Below are positions 42,132 through 51,381 of a DNA stretch of 64,000 bases, in pieces. Numbering within the stretch: the first letter of the stretch is position 1; each line of letters begins with the position of its first letter. Position numbers and translations under genes: made by a program. The stretch lies in the NCBI RefSeq assembly GCF_009604385.1, contig NZ_WEGJ01000021.1:55801-119800 (forward strand), read 5' to 3'. This stretch comes from Streptomyces smaragdinus (GTDB taxonomy: Bacteria; Actinomycetota; Actinomycetes; Streptomycetales; Streptomycetaceae). The notes below the pieces were generated by a model. It was not told where the DNA came from, ran no database searches, and saw nothing but the letters and a program-made list of their open reading frames with translations.

Positions 42132-43357
42132 GCAGCCTCGCCAACCAGCTGGCCGTCGCCGAACGCGACGAGGTCACCCGCGGCATCCGCCTCCTGCTGG
42201 CCCGGCCGCTGCTCACCGAGCAGGACGACCCGGCCGCCTTCGATCTGGTACGCCGCCGCCGCGAGCCCCTCACGCGGTGGTTCGACTACACCGTGGGCTG
42301 GCCGCTGGTGGTCGAGGCCCGGCAGGGGTACGCGCGTCTGTCGAAGGTCCGCTCGTACGGTACGGGCGCGGCGGGCCCCCGCCCGGCGCGGCGGCGGCGG
42401 TCCGGGCGGGCGCCGCTGGACCGGCGCCGTTACGTGCTGCTCTGCGTGGCCTGCGCCGAGCTGCTCTCGGTGCCGGTAACGACGGTGGGGCTGCTGGCCG
42501 ACCGGGTGGTGCGGGCCATGTCCGCCGACGAGGCGCTCGACGGGTTCGACACCGCGCAGCGTTCGGAGCGGATGGCCTTCGTCGACGTACTCCGGCTGCT
42601 GGAGTCGTACGGGGCGCTCACCGTGCTCGACGGCGCGACCGAGTCGTACGGGGAGTCGGCGGACGCCAAGGTGCTCTACCGCGTCCAGCCGGGAGTGCTG
42701 ATGCGGCTGCTCGCGGCGCCGGGGAGCCCGTCCCGTATCGCGGGCGGCGAGCAGCGCTTCGACGAGCTGCTGGCCGCGCTCGCCCAGGAGCGGCGGTACG
42801 GCGGCGACGGCGACACGTCCGCGGCGCAGCGCACCCTGTGGCTGCGGCATACGGTGCTGCGGCGACTCTTCGACGATCCGGTCGTCCATCGCGACGAGCT
42901 CAGCACCGACCAGCTCGCCTACCTCACCTCGCTGACCGGGCGCCAGGTGCTGCGGCGGGCGGCCGAGCAGGCAGGCTTCGTACTGGAGGAACGGGCGGAG
43001 GGGTGGCTCCTCGCCGATCCCGACGCCCTGGCGACGGACGAGAAGTTCCCCGACGACGCCTCGAACGACAAGGTGGCCGCGCTGCTCCTGCTCGACACCG
43101 TCGCGGCCGCTCCCCAGGGCTGCGCACCGGCGCGGCTGGCCCGGGAGGCGGAGGCGATCCTCGACCGCTTCCCCGGGTGGGGGAAGGCGTACCGCTCCGA
43201 GGACGGAGCCACGCGGCTGGCGGAGGACGCCGTACGGGTGCTGGCCAGGTTCGGGCTCGTGCGCCACGCGGACGGACTGGTCGTCGCCCGTCCCGCCGCG
43301 GCCCGTTACCGCCTGCGCGGCATCGAATCCCACAGCGACAGAAAGAACGCCCCGTGA
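42128..43357 (+). CDS. jetB: Wadjet JetB (DUF2398/TIGR02678), KITE-like subunit
   Basis: 409 residues. TIGR02678 pattern: ERDEVTRGIRLLLARPLLTE, FDLVRRRREPLTRWFDYTVG, RRRYVLLCVACAELLSVPVT, and C-terminal FPGWGKAYRSEDGATRLAED. It is expected to be the winged-helix KITE dimer subunit that binds the kleisin. Both flanking junctions are four-base or shorter overlaps, so the four subunits are coexpressed. Confidence 0.92.
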   Translation: MSSLANQLAVAERDEVTRGIRLLLARPLLTEQDDPAAFDLVRRRREPLTRWFDYTVGWPLVVEARQGYARLSKVRSYGTGAAGPRPARRRRSGRAPLDRRRYVLLCVACAELLSVPVTTVGLLADRVVRAMSADEALDGFDTAQRSERMAFVDVLRLLESYGALTVLDGATESYGESADAKVLYRVQPGVLMRLLAAPGSPSRIAGGEQRFDELLAALAQERRYGGDGDTSAAQRTLWLRHTVLRRLFDDPVVHRDELSTDQLAYLTSLTGRQVLRRAAEQAGFVLEERAEGWLLADPDALATDEKFPDDASNDKVAALLLLDTVAAAPQGCAPARLAREAEAILDRFPGWGKAYRSEDGATRLAEDAVRVLARFGLVRHADGLVVARPAAARYRLRGIESHSDRKNAP

Positions 43358-46300
43358 TGACACCGGTCCCCCCACCACGCGACCCGTATACGGAGCGCTG
43401 GCGGCCCGAGCGGGCCGGGGTGCTCAACGTATGGCGTTACTACGACGAGGTGTTCGGCTTCCACCGCGGCCGGCTGCTGCTGCGCGGGCCCAACGGCAGC
43501 GGCAAGTCCAAGGCCCTGGAGGTGTTGCTGCCGTTCCTCTTCGACGCGAGCCTGAAGCCCGGCCGCCTGTCCACCTTCGGCGGCAACGAGCGCACCATGC
43601 ACTGGAACCTGATGGGCGAAGGCGCCACCGGCGTCACCCGCGTCGGCTACGTCTGGCTGGAGTTCTCCCGGCTGACGGCGGACGGCACCGAGTGGTTCAC
43701 CCTGGGCGCGCGGCTGCAGGCGACATCCCGTACGACGTCGGTGGGTGCCGTCTTCTTCACCGTCCGCGCCCGGATCGGCCGGGACGAGGGGCCGGCGCTG
43801 GTGAACGAGGCCGGGCAGCCGCTCACCGTCGCCGCGCTGAAGGAGGCCGTCGCCGGACGGGGCGAGGTGTACGACTCCGCCTCCGACTACCGGGCCGTGG
43901 TGCGTCAGACGCTCTTCCCCGGGCTGTCGGAGCAGCGGTACGACGCGCTGATCACGGCCCTGCTGCAGTTGCGCACCCCCAAGCTGTCGGAGCGGCTCGA
44001 CCCGTCGCTGCTGTCCACGCTGCTGTCGAAGGCCCTGCCACCGCTGGACCGCGACGAGGTCTCCGAACTGGCCGACGGTTTCGAGCGGCTGGACCGCCAG
44101 CGCGTCGAACTGTCCCGGATGGACGAGCGTGCCGAGGCGGCCGACCGGCTCGCCGCGCGGCAGCGCTCGTACGCCCGGCGTGTCCTGCGGGCCCGGGCCG
44201 CCGGGCTGATCTCCGCCACCACCGAGATGGACAACCTCACCCGGGTGGCCCGCGAGACCGAGGAGGCGCACGAACGGGCCCTGGCCGACCGGACGACCGC
44301 CCAGCGGGAGCTGGCCGCCGACGAGGAGTTGCAGGAGGAGCTGGGCCGCCGGATCGACGTGCTGACCGGCTCCCCGGAGTACCGGCAGGGCACGGAGCTG
44401 GACCGGCTGCGCGAGCGCGCCGCCCGGGCCCGGGAGGCGGCCGACCGGCTGCACGGCGACTGGGAGACGGCACAGGCCGACGCCGAGGAGGCGGAGCACC
44501 GGGCCGGGCAGGCGCGACTGGAGGCCGAGGCGCAGGCGGGTCGCGCCCGGGAGGCCGAGGAGGAGGCCGGGCAGGCGGCCCGGGCCGCGGGTCTCGGCAC
44601 CGTGGCGGCCGAGGCGGCGGCGGTGCTGGCCGAGGGCGCGCAGGAGCGGGCCCGGCAGCTTCTCGACGGGGCGGTACGTGCCCGGCTCGACCAGATCGCC
44701 GGTGTACGGGCCGCCGCGGCCGGCCACCGGCAGGCGGTGAACGCCCGGGAGACCGCCGAGCAGGCCCGTGACCAGGCCCGGTCCGCGCTCGGTGCCGCGA
44801 CGGCCCGGCAAGAAGAGGAGGCCGTCCGGTACCGCGAGGCGGTGGGGGCCAGGGCCGGGCTGCTGCGGGACTGGGCTCGGAGCTGTGCGGAACTGCGGTT
44901 CGCCGACGCCGACATCGAGGAGCTGGCCGATTTCGCCGACCAGGAGGCCGAGGTCCTCGCGCTGATCGGCCGGGCGGCGCACGCCACGGAGCGGGAGCTC
45001 ACCGCCGCCGAGACCACGGTCCGCCGGCACCTGGAAGACCTGCACCGCGAACGAACCGAGGCCGCCGCGGAGGCCGAACGGCTGCGCCTCGACCGCGATC
45101 TGCCGCCGCAACCGCCCCGGACCCGCAGCGGTGACCGCACCGGCCGGCCCGGCGCACCCCTGTGGAAGCTGATCGCCTTCCACGACGCCGTGCCCGCCGG
45201 GGAACAGGCGGCCGTCGAAGCGGCCCTGGAGGCCTCCGGCCTGCTCGACGCCTGGCTGAGCCCGGACGGTACCCTCGCCGCCGCCGGACACGACACGTTC
45301 GCCGCCCCCGACTGGGCGCCCGCCCCCGCGGCCGGGCGCGGTCTGGCCGCGGTGCTGCGGCCCGAGGCGGACGCCGCCGTCCCCGGCGAGCGCGTCGAGC
45401 GGCTGCTGGCGTCCATCGCGTACGGCCCCACCCTGCCGGCCGGCCCGGCTGCCGTCGGCGCCGACGGCAGCTGGCGGCTCGCCGCCGCCACCGGCACCTG
45501 GAGCAAGCCGGAGTCCGCCCACATCGGCGCGGCGGCCCGGGAACGCGCCCGGCACCGGAGGATCGCCGAACTCGGCGCGCGCATCGAGGAGCTGGACGTG
45601 TCGATCGGCGCCTGCGACAGCGAACTCGCGCTGCTCGACGGCCGCCGCCGCACCCTGGACCTGGAGCGGCGCGGCTGCCCGCCGTACGCCCCGGTGGCCA
45701 CCGCCCAGCGGACACTGGACCGGGCGGAGGCCGAGGCCGCCGCCCGGGCGGACACCCATCGGGTCGCGGCCGCCCTCCTCACCGAACGCGAGCAGGACGT
45801 CGCCGTGGCGCTGCGGGATCTGCACGCCGTCGCGGCCGAACACCAGCTCCCCGCCGACGACGAGGCCCTGGGCCGGCTCGCCGGACGGTGCGAGTCGCTG
45901 CGAGAGGCCGCCGGCCGGTGGCTGCTCGCCGCGGTGCAGTCGGCGGCGCTGCTGCGCGCGGCCGACGCGGCGGATGAGCAGGCGGCCCGGGCCGGGCGCA
46001 GCGCCGCAGACCACGAGGCCAAGGCGCGGACGGCCGGGCGGGAGGCCGCCGCCCTCGCCGCCGCCGTCCAGGAGGCGGAACGCACCGTCGGCGCCCCGTA
46101 CCAGGAGCTGCTCGCCCGGATCGGTGAGCTGCGTACCCAGGTCGGCGTCGCCCGGAAGGCAGCGGAGCAGCACAACATCAGCCTGCGCGAGCTGGCCGCC
46201 CGTATCGGGCAGTTGGGCGAGCGGCGCACCACGGCGTCGGGGCAGCGGGACGACGCCGTGGCCCACCGGGACGAGGCAGCCGGGCGGCTGCGTGCCTGTA

Positions 46301-47436
46301 TGGCGGCGGGCTTCGCCGAGGACGCCTCGGCGGCGGAGCTGCGGCTGCCGGCGGACGCGCGGGTCACCGCCACACTGGAGGCGGCTCGTACGATCGCGGC
46401 CCGCTGGCCCTCCGTACCGCATGAGGCGAAGAACATCGCCGAAGCCCTGGAGCGGTTGGCGGAGACGCGTTACGCGACCGCCCAGACGCTGCAGGAGCGG
46501 GCGGACATCCACCTCGAGGCGGAGGATGACCTGCATGTGCTGTCCGCCTCCATCGACGGGGCGCGACTGGGGGCGGCCGGGCTGCTGACAGCGCTACGGG
46601 AGGAACGCGACCGTGCGCAGGACGACATCACGACCCGCGAGCGCGGCCTCTTCGACCGCATTCTCACCGGCGACACCCGGCGGCATCTGGCCTCGCGTAT
46701 CCGGCAGGCGAACGCGCTGGTGGACGCCATGAACTCCCGCCTGGAGCGGGTCCGTACCGCGTCGAAGGTCGCCGTCCAGCTGCTGTGGCAGGTCGACCCC
46801 GAGCTGCCGCCGGGCACCCGGGCGGCCCGCGACCTGCTGCTCAAGGATCCAGTACGGCTGACCGACGCGGACCAGGAGGCGCTGCACCAGTTCTTCCGTG
46901 AGCGGATCGAGGAGGCCCGGGCCGATCAGCGGGCCGTCAGCTGGGAGGAGCAGCTGGCGCAGGTGCTGGACTACACCGCGTGGCACCGCTTCACCGTCCG
47001 GCTCGACCGGGCCAACGGTCAGGGCTGGCAGTTGCTGACGAAGAAACTGCACGGTGCCCTGTCGGGCGGCGAGAAGGCCATCGCGCTGCATCTGCCGCTG
47101 TTCGCGGCGGTCGCGGCGCACTACCACTCGGTGCCGGACGCGCCCCGACTGATCCTGCTGGACGAGGTGTTCGTCGGCGTCGACGCGGCCAACCGCGGAC
47201 AGGTCTTCGCGCTGTTGTCCTCACTCGACCTGGACCTGCTGCTGACCTCGGATCACGAGTGGTGCACCTATCGCGAACTCGACGGTATCGCGGTGCATCA
47301 GTTGCTGGTGGACGACCTCGATGACGCGGTGACCACGGCGCGGTTCGTATGGAACGGGTCCGGGTTGCTGTCCGCCGAGGGGGCGCCGCTCCCACCCGAC
47401 GACACCCGGACACCGGCACCCGGCGGGACGTGGTGA
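43357..47436 (+). CDS. jetC: Wadjet JetC (TIGR02680), SMC-like ATPase
   Basis: 1359 residues from ATG 43357 (GTG 43354 in frame just before). Walker A GPNGSGKS (44-51); two long coiled-coil arms rich in Ala/Glu/Arg around a hinge near residues 600-720; signature LSGGEKAIALHLPL and Walker B RLILLDEVFVGVD near the C-terminus. This is the motor that extrudes DNA loops in the Wadjet complex and recognises small circular plasmids. All ATPase motifs are intact, so the system looks functional. Confidence 0.93.
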   Translation: MTPVPPPRDPYTERWRPERAGVLNVWRYYDEVFGFHRGRLLLRGPNGSGKSKALEVLLPFLFDASLKPGRLSTFGGNERTMHWNLMGEGATGVTRVGYVWLEFSRLTADGTEWFTLGARLQATSRTTSVGAVFFTVRARIGRDEGPALVNEAGQPLTVAALKEAVAGRGEVYDSASDYRAVVRQTLFPGLSEQRYDALITALLQLRTPKLSERLDPSLLSTLLSKALPPLDRDEVSELADGFERLDRQRVELSRMDERAEAADRLAARQRSYARRVLRARAAGLISATTEMDNLTRVARETEEAHERALADRTTAQRELAADEELQEELGRRIDVLTGSPEYRQGTELDRLRERAARAREAADRLHGDWETAQADAEEAEHRAGQARLEAEAQAGRAREAEEEAGQAARAAGLGTVAAEAAAVLAEGAQERARQLLDGAVRARLDQIAGVRAAAAGHRQAVNARETAEQARDQARSALGAATARQEEEAVRYREAVGARAGLLRDWARSCAELRFADADIEELADFADQEAEVLALIGRAAHATERELTAAETTVRRHLEDLHRERTEAAAEAERLRLDRDLPPQPPRTRSGDRTGRPGAPLWKLIAFHDAVPAGEQAAVEAALEASGLLDAWLSPDGTLAAAGHDTFAAPDWAPAPAAGRGLAAVLRPEADAAVPGERVERLLASIAYGPTLPAGPAAVGADGSWRLAAATGTWSKPESAHIGAAARERARHRRIAELGARIEELDVSIGACDSELALLDGRRRTLDLERRGCPPYAPVATAQRTLDRAEAEAAARADTHRVAAALLTEREQDVAVALRDLHAVAAEHQLPADDEALGRLAGRCESLREAAGRWLLAAVQSAALLRAADAADEQAARAGRSAADHEAKARTAGREAAALAAAVQEAERTVGAPYQELLARIGELRTQVGVARKAAEQHNISLRELAARIGQLGERRTTASGQRDDAVAHRDEAAGRLRACMAAGFAEDASAAELRLPADARVTATLEAARTIAARWPSVPHEAKNIAEALERLAETRYATAQTLQERADIHLEAEDDLHVLSASIDGARLGAAGLLTALREERDRAQDDITTRERGLFDRILTGDTRRHLASRIRQANALVDAMNSRLERVRTASKVAVQLLWQVDPELPPGTRAARDLLLKDPVRLTDADQEALHQFFRERIEEARADQRAVSWEEQLAQVLDYTAWHRFTVRLDRANGQGWQLLTKKLHGALSGGEKAIALHLPLFAAVAAHYHSVPDAPRLILLDEVFVGVDAANRGQVFALLSSLDLDLLLTSDHEWCTYRELDGIAVHQLLVDDLDDAVTTARFVWNGSGLLSAEGAPLPPDDTRTPAPGGTW

Positions 47437-48704
47437 CCGTGGAGGATGCCCCGAACCGGGCGGTCCGGCACATACTCGATCGGCCCGAACTCGCCCCGTT
47501 GTGGCAGGCGGTGCATCAGCGGCTGTCCTCCGGCCACCCCGTCCAGCGGGTTTCACTCGGTCCGCTGGACCCGGCGGCCCGGGAGGCCCTGGCCGACCTG
47601 ATGGGCCTGGACCGGCTGCCCCCGGCTCGTACGACGGTGACCATGGCCCGTCTGGACTCGGCGCTGCTGGAGAGCGTCGGCACCGACGCCCGGGCGGTCG
47701 CCGAGACGATCCTCGGGCCGACCGGGGACCGGGCGGCGCGGCGGCGCTCCGGCGTGGCCGAGCGGGATGCCCTGTGGCACTGGCTGGAGAGTCACCCCGT
47801 CGTCGCGGGCCGGCCCTCCCTCGCCGCGTGGTCCGCGCAGATACGCAGGTCGGGCCTGGTCCATGGGTCGACGACCGCCACCCGCCGGCTGCTTGAGGCC
47901 GCACTGACCGTCCTCGAGGCTCTGCCCGCCCAGGGCGAGCCGTTGCCGGTGTTCGCCGCCGCACTGCTCGGCGACTCACATGCCCTGGACGACGGCACCC
48001 GCCTGGCCGGCCTGGTACTGCGCGCCCTCACGGCGCTGCACGACACCGGTCCGGCCCCCTCGGACGGGAAGGACCTCCAGGCCACGGCAGCCGGGCGCCG
48101 CACGCTGTGGGGTCTGGCGGGCATCGCGGACGACGCCCTGTCCAGTACGGTGCTCACCGCGGGCCTGCGCCCCTCGGGCACCAGCCCCGTGGCCCGCGCC
48201 CTGAGGGTGTGCACCGACGCCGGCCACGCCATGCACCTGACGCTGGCCCAGCTCCGGGACACCAGCACCCTGCTGTTGCCCATGGCCGACGTGCACATCA
48301 CGGAGAACCCGAGCATCGTCGCACTCGCCCTGCGCCGCTTCGGCGCCGGCTGCCCACCGCTGGTGTGCACCTCGGGCTGGCCGGGCAGCGCCGCCCTGCT
48401 CCTGCTGCGCCACCTGTCCGCGACGCGGGCGCGCCTGCACTACCACGGCGACTTCGACGGTGAGGGCTTGCGCATCGCCACACACGTCATGAAGGTCACA
48501 GGTGCCCAGCCGTGGCACATGTCGTGCGCCGACTATCAGGCAGCGCTCGCCGACAACGCGAGCGGCCCGCCGGCGGGACGTGTCACCGCGGCGCCCTGGG
48601 ACGGGGATCTCGCGGCGGCGCTGGTCGCGCGGGGCACCGCGGTGCTGGAGGAGCAGATGGCCGGGGTGCTGATGGATGATCTGGCGGGGTACGCCGGCGG
48701 CTGA
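47433..48704 (+). CDS. jetD: Wadjet JetD (DUF2399/TIGR02679), toprim nuclease
   Basis: 423 residues from GTG 47433, which overlaps the jetC stop (GTGA). N-terminal DUF3323-like arm (ALADLMGLDRLPPARTTVTM) and C-terminal DUF2399 toprim with the acidic residues in VHITENPSIV and HGDFDGEGLRIA (DxDGE). This subunit cleaves the plasmid after loop extrusion. The gene ends right at the decayed PIN-like remnant, which marks the island junction. Confidence 0.92.
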   Translation: MTVEDAPNRAVRHILDRPELAPLWQAVHQRLSSGHPVQRVSLGPLDPAAREALADLMGLDRLPPARTTVTMARLDSALLESVGTDARAVAETILGPTGDRAARRRSGVAERDALWHWLESHPVVAGRPSLAAWSAQIRRSGLVHGSTTATRRLLEAALTVLEALPAQGEPLPVFAAALLGDSHALDDGTRLAGLVLRALTALHDTGPAPSDGKDLQATAAGRRTLWGLAGIADDALSSTVLTAGLRPSGTSPVARALRVCTDAGHAMHLTLAQLRDTSTLLLPMADVHITENPSIVALALRRFGAGCPPLVCTSGWPGSAALLLLRHLSATRARLHYHGDFDGEGLRIATHVMKVTGAQPWHMSCADYQAALADNASGPPAGRVTAAPWDGDLAAALVARGTAVLEEQMAGVLMDDLAGYAGG

Positions 48705-48839
48705 AATCGGATGGCCTGCGGGCGTCGCCAGAGCCGTCCCGCGTCCGTCCAGCACCTTGGCCGGCAGATCGAGTCGGTTCGCCGTGCCGAAGTTGCACAG
48801 GACGGCGTTGTCCGGGAAGAGCCAGGCATCGGCGGGCAT
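48705..48839 (-). pseudogene. PIN-like protein N-terminal remnant
   Basis: ATG 48839 opens MPADAWLFPDNAVLCNFGTA, then NRLDLPAKVLDGRG, which resembles the N-terminus of the PIN-like proteins that accompany XRE/ImmA proteins in Streptomyces (typical start WLFPDNTVLCNF). The similarity ends near 48750 and the frame runs into the antisense of jetD. The rest of the gene has been lost. Confidence 0.45.
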
Positions 48840-48911
48840 TGGCCGGTTCGACAGGAACCCGTGACGTGCGGGCGTCCGTCCGCCGGAAGTGGCATTCCTC
48901 GATCCGTCCGC

Positions 48912-49288
48912 TCAGGACGTGGCAGAGCTCGGTGGTGAATCCGCGCAGGCGATTACGCGAGCTCTGCCCGTGCCGCGCCGATCTCTCTCTGGCATCGGGA
49001 AGTTGACGGCGAAGACGTTCGCACGAACCTCGGAGTAGTCCGTCTGTCTGCCCGGCGCAGGACCCGCTTCCGTCAGCAACTCCTGGGCGTCGCCGGCCAG
49101 GATGTGCCCGAGTTCGTGAACGAGGGTGAACCGCTGGCACGTCCAGGTGTCGGTCGTCGCGAGGAAGACGAGCCGGAAGCCGTCCGCCTGCCAGGCCGGT
49201 CCGCACGGGGGACGGGAAGCACAGGGAGTTCCCGCGAACGGCCGATCAGCCCCAACACTTCGTACGCGGTGAGGAACCAGCGCGTCAC
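48912..49288 (-). pseudogene. ImmA/IrrE-type metallopeptidase remnant
   Basis: Read in two frames. From GTG 49288 the start is VTRWFLTAYEVLGLIGRSRE. A frameshift near 49190-49200 leads to PAWQADGFRLVFLATTDTWT, CQRFTLVHELGHILAGDAQE and RQTDYSEVRANVFAVNF, ending at 48912. HELGH (bases 49104-49118) is the zinc motif of M78/ImmA peptidases. The N-terminal XRE domain is absent and the C-terminus is short, so this is a decayed gene. Confidence 0.7.
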
Positions 49289-49319
49289 CGCCTCGAACTA
49301 CCCGGAGGCCAAAGAGACC

Positions 49320-49997
49320 TCAGTGCCCCAAGTCGTGATCCCCCGCCTCCACCAGCCCGCTCTCGTACGCGAAGATCACGACCTGGATCCGGTCCCGCAG
49401 CCCCAGCTTCGTGAGGATGCTCGACACATGCGACTTCACCGTCGCCGCCCCGATCACCAGGCTCTCCGCGATCTCCGCATTGCTCGCCCCCCGCGCCACC
49501 GCCGTCATGATCTCCCGCTCCCGCCCCGTCAGCCGGTCCAGCCGCGACGCGACCGCCGCGTTCGGCGGGCGGCGCTCGGCGAAGCGGTCGATGAAGCGGC
49601 GTGTGATCGACGGGGCGAGGAGTGTGCCGCCCTCCGCCACCGTGCGGACCGCCGTCGCGAGTTGTTCGGGTGGGATGTCCTTCAGGACGAAGGCGCTGGC
49701 GCCCGAGCGTAGGGCCTTGTACACGTACTCGTCCGGGTCGAACGTCGTCAGGATCAGCACCCGGGGGTTCCAGTCGGACTCCGTCAGGATGCGGGACGTC
49801 GCCTCCAGGCCGTCCAGCTCCGGCATGCGGATGTCCATGAGGATCACGTCCGGGCGGTGCAGGCGTGTCGCCTCGATCGCCTCGAGGCCCGTGCCCGCCT
49901 CCGCGACGACCTCGATGTCCGGGTTGATCCGGAGGATCATGACGAACCCCCGGCGGACCAGCGCCTGGTCGTCGGCCACGACGACGCGGATCGTCAC
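49320..49997 (-). CDS. LuxR-family two-component response regulator
   Basis: 225 residues from GTG 49997. The receiver domain has VVVADDQ (acidic pair), the phospho-acceptor Asp in PDVILMDIRMPELDG, and FVLKDI lysine. The C-terminal LuxR HTH is LTGREREIMTAVARGASNAE then VGAATVKSHVSSILTKLGLR (NarL type). The start overlaps the kinase stop as GTGA, so kinase and regulator are coupled. The target is unknown; the divergent MMPL transporter gene is a likely candidate. Confidence 0.92.
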   Translation of the reverse strand: MTIRVVVADDQALVRRGFVMILRINPDIEVVAEAGTGLEAIEATRLHRPDVILMDIRMPELDGLEATSRILTESDWNPRVLILTTFDPDEYVYKALRSGASAFVLKDIPPEQLATAVRTVAEGGTLLAPSITRRFIDRFAERRPPNAAVASRLDRLTGREREIMTAVARGASNAEIAESLVIGAATVKSHVSSILTKLGLRDRIQVVIFAYESGLVEAGDHDLGH

Positions 49998-51148
49998 GCG
50001 GGCTCCCCCTTGACCGGGAGGCGGGCCGTGAGGCGGAAGCCGCCGGTGGGGCGGGGGGCGGCGTCGAGGTGGCCGCCGAGGAGGTGGGCGCGTTCGCGCA
50101 TGCCGACTATGCCGTGGCCCGGTGGGCCCTTGGGGGGCTGGGCGGTGCCCGTGCCGTCGTCGGTCACCTCGATCGTGATGCCGTCCGTCGAGTCGCGCAG
50201 GTGTACCTCGGTGCGGGTGCGGGGTCCGCTGTGCTTGAGCACGTTGGTCAGGGCCTCCTGGACGATGCGGTACGCCGACAGGTCGACGCGGGCCGGCAGC
50301 GGGGCACGTATGCCGTTGGTGAGCGTGACGTCCAGGCCCGCCTCCCGTACCGAGGCGACGAGCCGGGGCAGGTCGGCCAGGCCCGCGCGGGGGCCGAGGT
50401 CCTCGCGGCCGGGGTCCGGACGCAACACTCCCAGCAGATGGCGCAGTTCGTCCAGGGCCTGGCGGCCCGCCTCCTCCACCGCCGCCATCGCCTCCAGCGC
50501 GCCCGGCAGGTCCTCGGCGGCGACCATGCGGGCGGCGCCGGCCTGGACGGTCATCATGCTGACCCGGTGGGCGACGACGTCGTGCAGCTCGCGGGCGATG
50601 TGGGTGCGTTCCTCGGTGACGATCCGGCGGGCTTCGGCGGCCTGTTCGGTACGGAGCTGGGCGGCGCGTTCCGCCCGTAGCCGCAGCCGGCGGCCGAGGT
50701 ACCAGGCGCCGGCGAAGACGGCGGCGCCGAAGCCGAGGTCGCCCCAGGGGGAGGTGAGGAGGAGGCCGTCGATCAGGAGCGCGGTGACGGCCACCGCGAC
50801 GGCGAGCGGGCCCCGGCGGGCGTCGTCGCCGTAGCGTCCGACGCTGTACAGCGCGACGATCACCAGGGCGCCCAGCGTGGAGTATTCGCCGCCCAGCACC
50901 GGGGCCCAGGCGGCGAGCACCACGTACGCGACCTGGACCGGCCTGCTCCGGCGGAAGAAGAGCGCCACGCCCGCGACCGCGAACAGCAGCAGCGCGGGGT
51001 GGAGGATCTCGGCGGCCGAGCGGACGGCCGACTCGCCCTCCGGGGCGTCCTCGAAGAGCCCCGCCACCAGGGTCATCGCCGCCGCGAGGACGGCGTCCGC
51101 GGTCCTCGGCCAGCGGGTGAACGGGCCACTGAACCTGCTGCGCTCCAT
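49994..51148 (-). CDS. sensor histidine kinase (NarL-type partner)
   Basis: 384 residues from ATG 51148 (GGGGGAG upstream; upstream GTG/ATGs are less likely). About five transmembrane helices lie in residues 15-160, then the HisKA_3 motif ERTHIARELHDVVAHRVSMM with the phospho-His, and a HATPase with YRIVQEALTNVLKHSG and PGHGIVGMRERAHLLGG. No extracytoplasmic sensor domain of size, so it may sense membrane stress or a small molecule, as in many Streptomyces kinases of this class. Confidence 0.9.
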   Translation of the reverse strand: MERSRFSGPFTRWPRTADAVLAAAMTLVAGLFEDAPEGESAVRSAAEILHPALLLFAVAGVALFFRRSRPVQVAYVVLAAWAPVLGGEYSTLGALVIVALYSVGRYGDDARRGPLAVAVAVTALLIDGLLLTSPWGDLGFGAAVFAGAWYLGRRLRLRAERAAQLRTEQAAEARRIVTEERTHIARELHDVVAHRVSMMTVQAGAARMVAAEDLPGALEAMAAVEEAGRQALDELRHLLGVLRPDPGREDLGPRAGLADLPRLVASVREAGLDVTLTNGIRAPLPARVDLSAYRIVQEALTNVLKHSGPRTRTEVHLRDSTDGITIEVTDDGTGTAQPPKGPPGHGIVGMRERAHLLGGHLDAAPRPTGGFRLTARLPVKGEPA

Positions 51149-51381
51149 CGTCGCTCCCCCCATCACCCGGCGTCGGGGACGTCATCGTAAATCCGCCCCG
51201 AACACACCGTCACCCGCCGCCGGACGGATCCCCGCCTCCCCCGCCGGCGGGAGGCACCGCCCCCTCGCGAGGGAGCCCCGAACCAGTCCCGCGGCGGGAG
51301 ACCGCGCCCGGTCCCGGCGGCCACGCTGGATCCGCTCCCGCGGAAGGCCGGAGCCCCCATCGACGTACAGGAGCCCCTGCC

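Noticed and set aside
42094..43353. Upstream extension of the JetC frame to 42094
   Set aside because: This part is an Arg/Pro/Gly-rich shadow of jetB in another frame; homologous sequence begins only at MTPVPPPRDP, at a GTGA overlap with the jetB stop.
43905..46536. Long minus-strand frames across jetC
   Set aside because: Ser/Arg/Pro-rich or Gly/Arg-rich compositions typical of antisense shadows of a GC-rich gene; jetC has intact motifs throughout.
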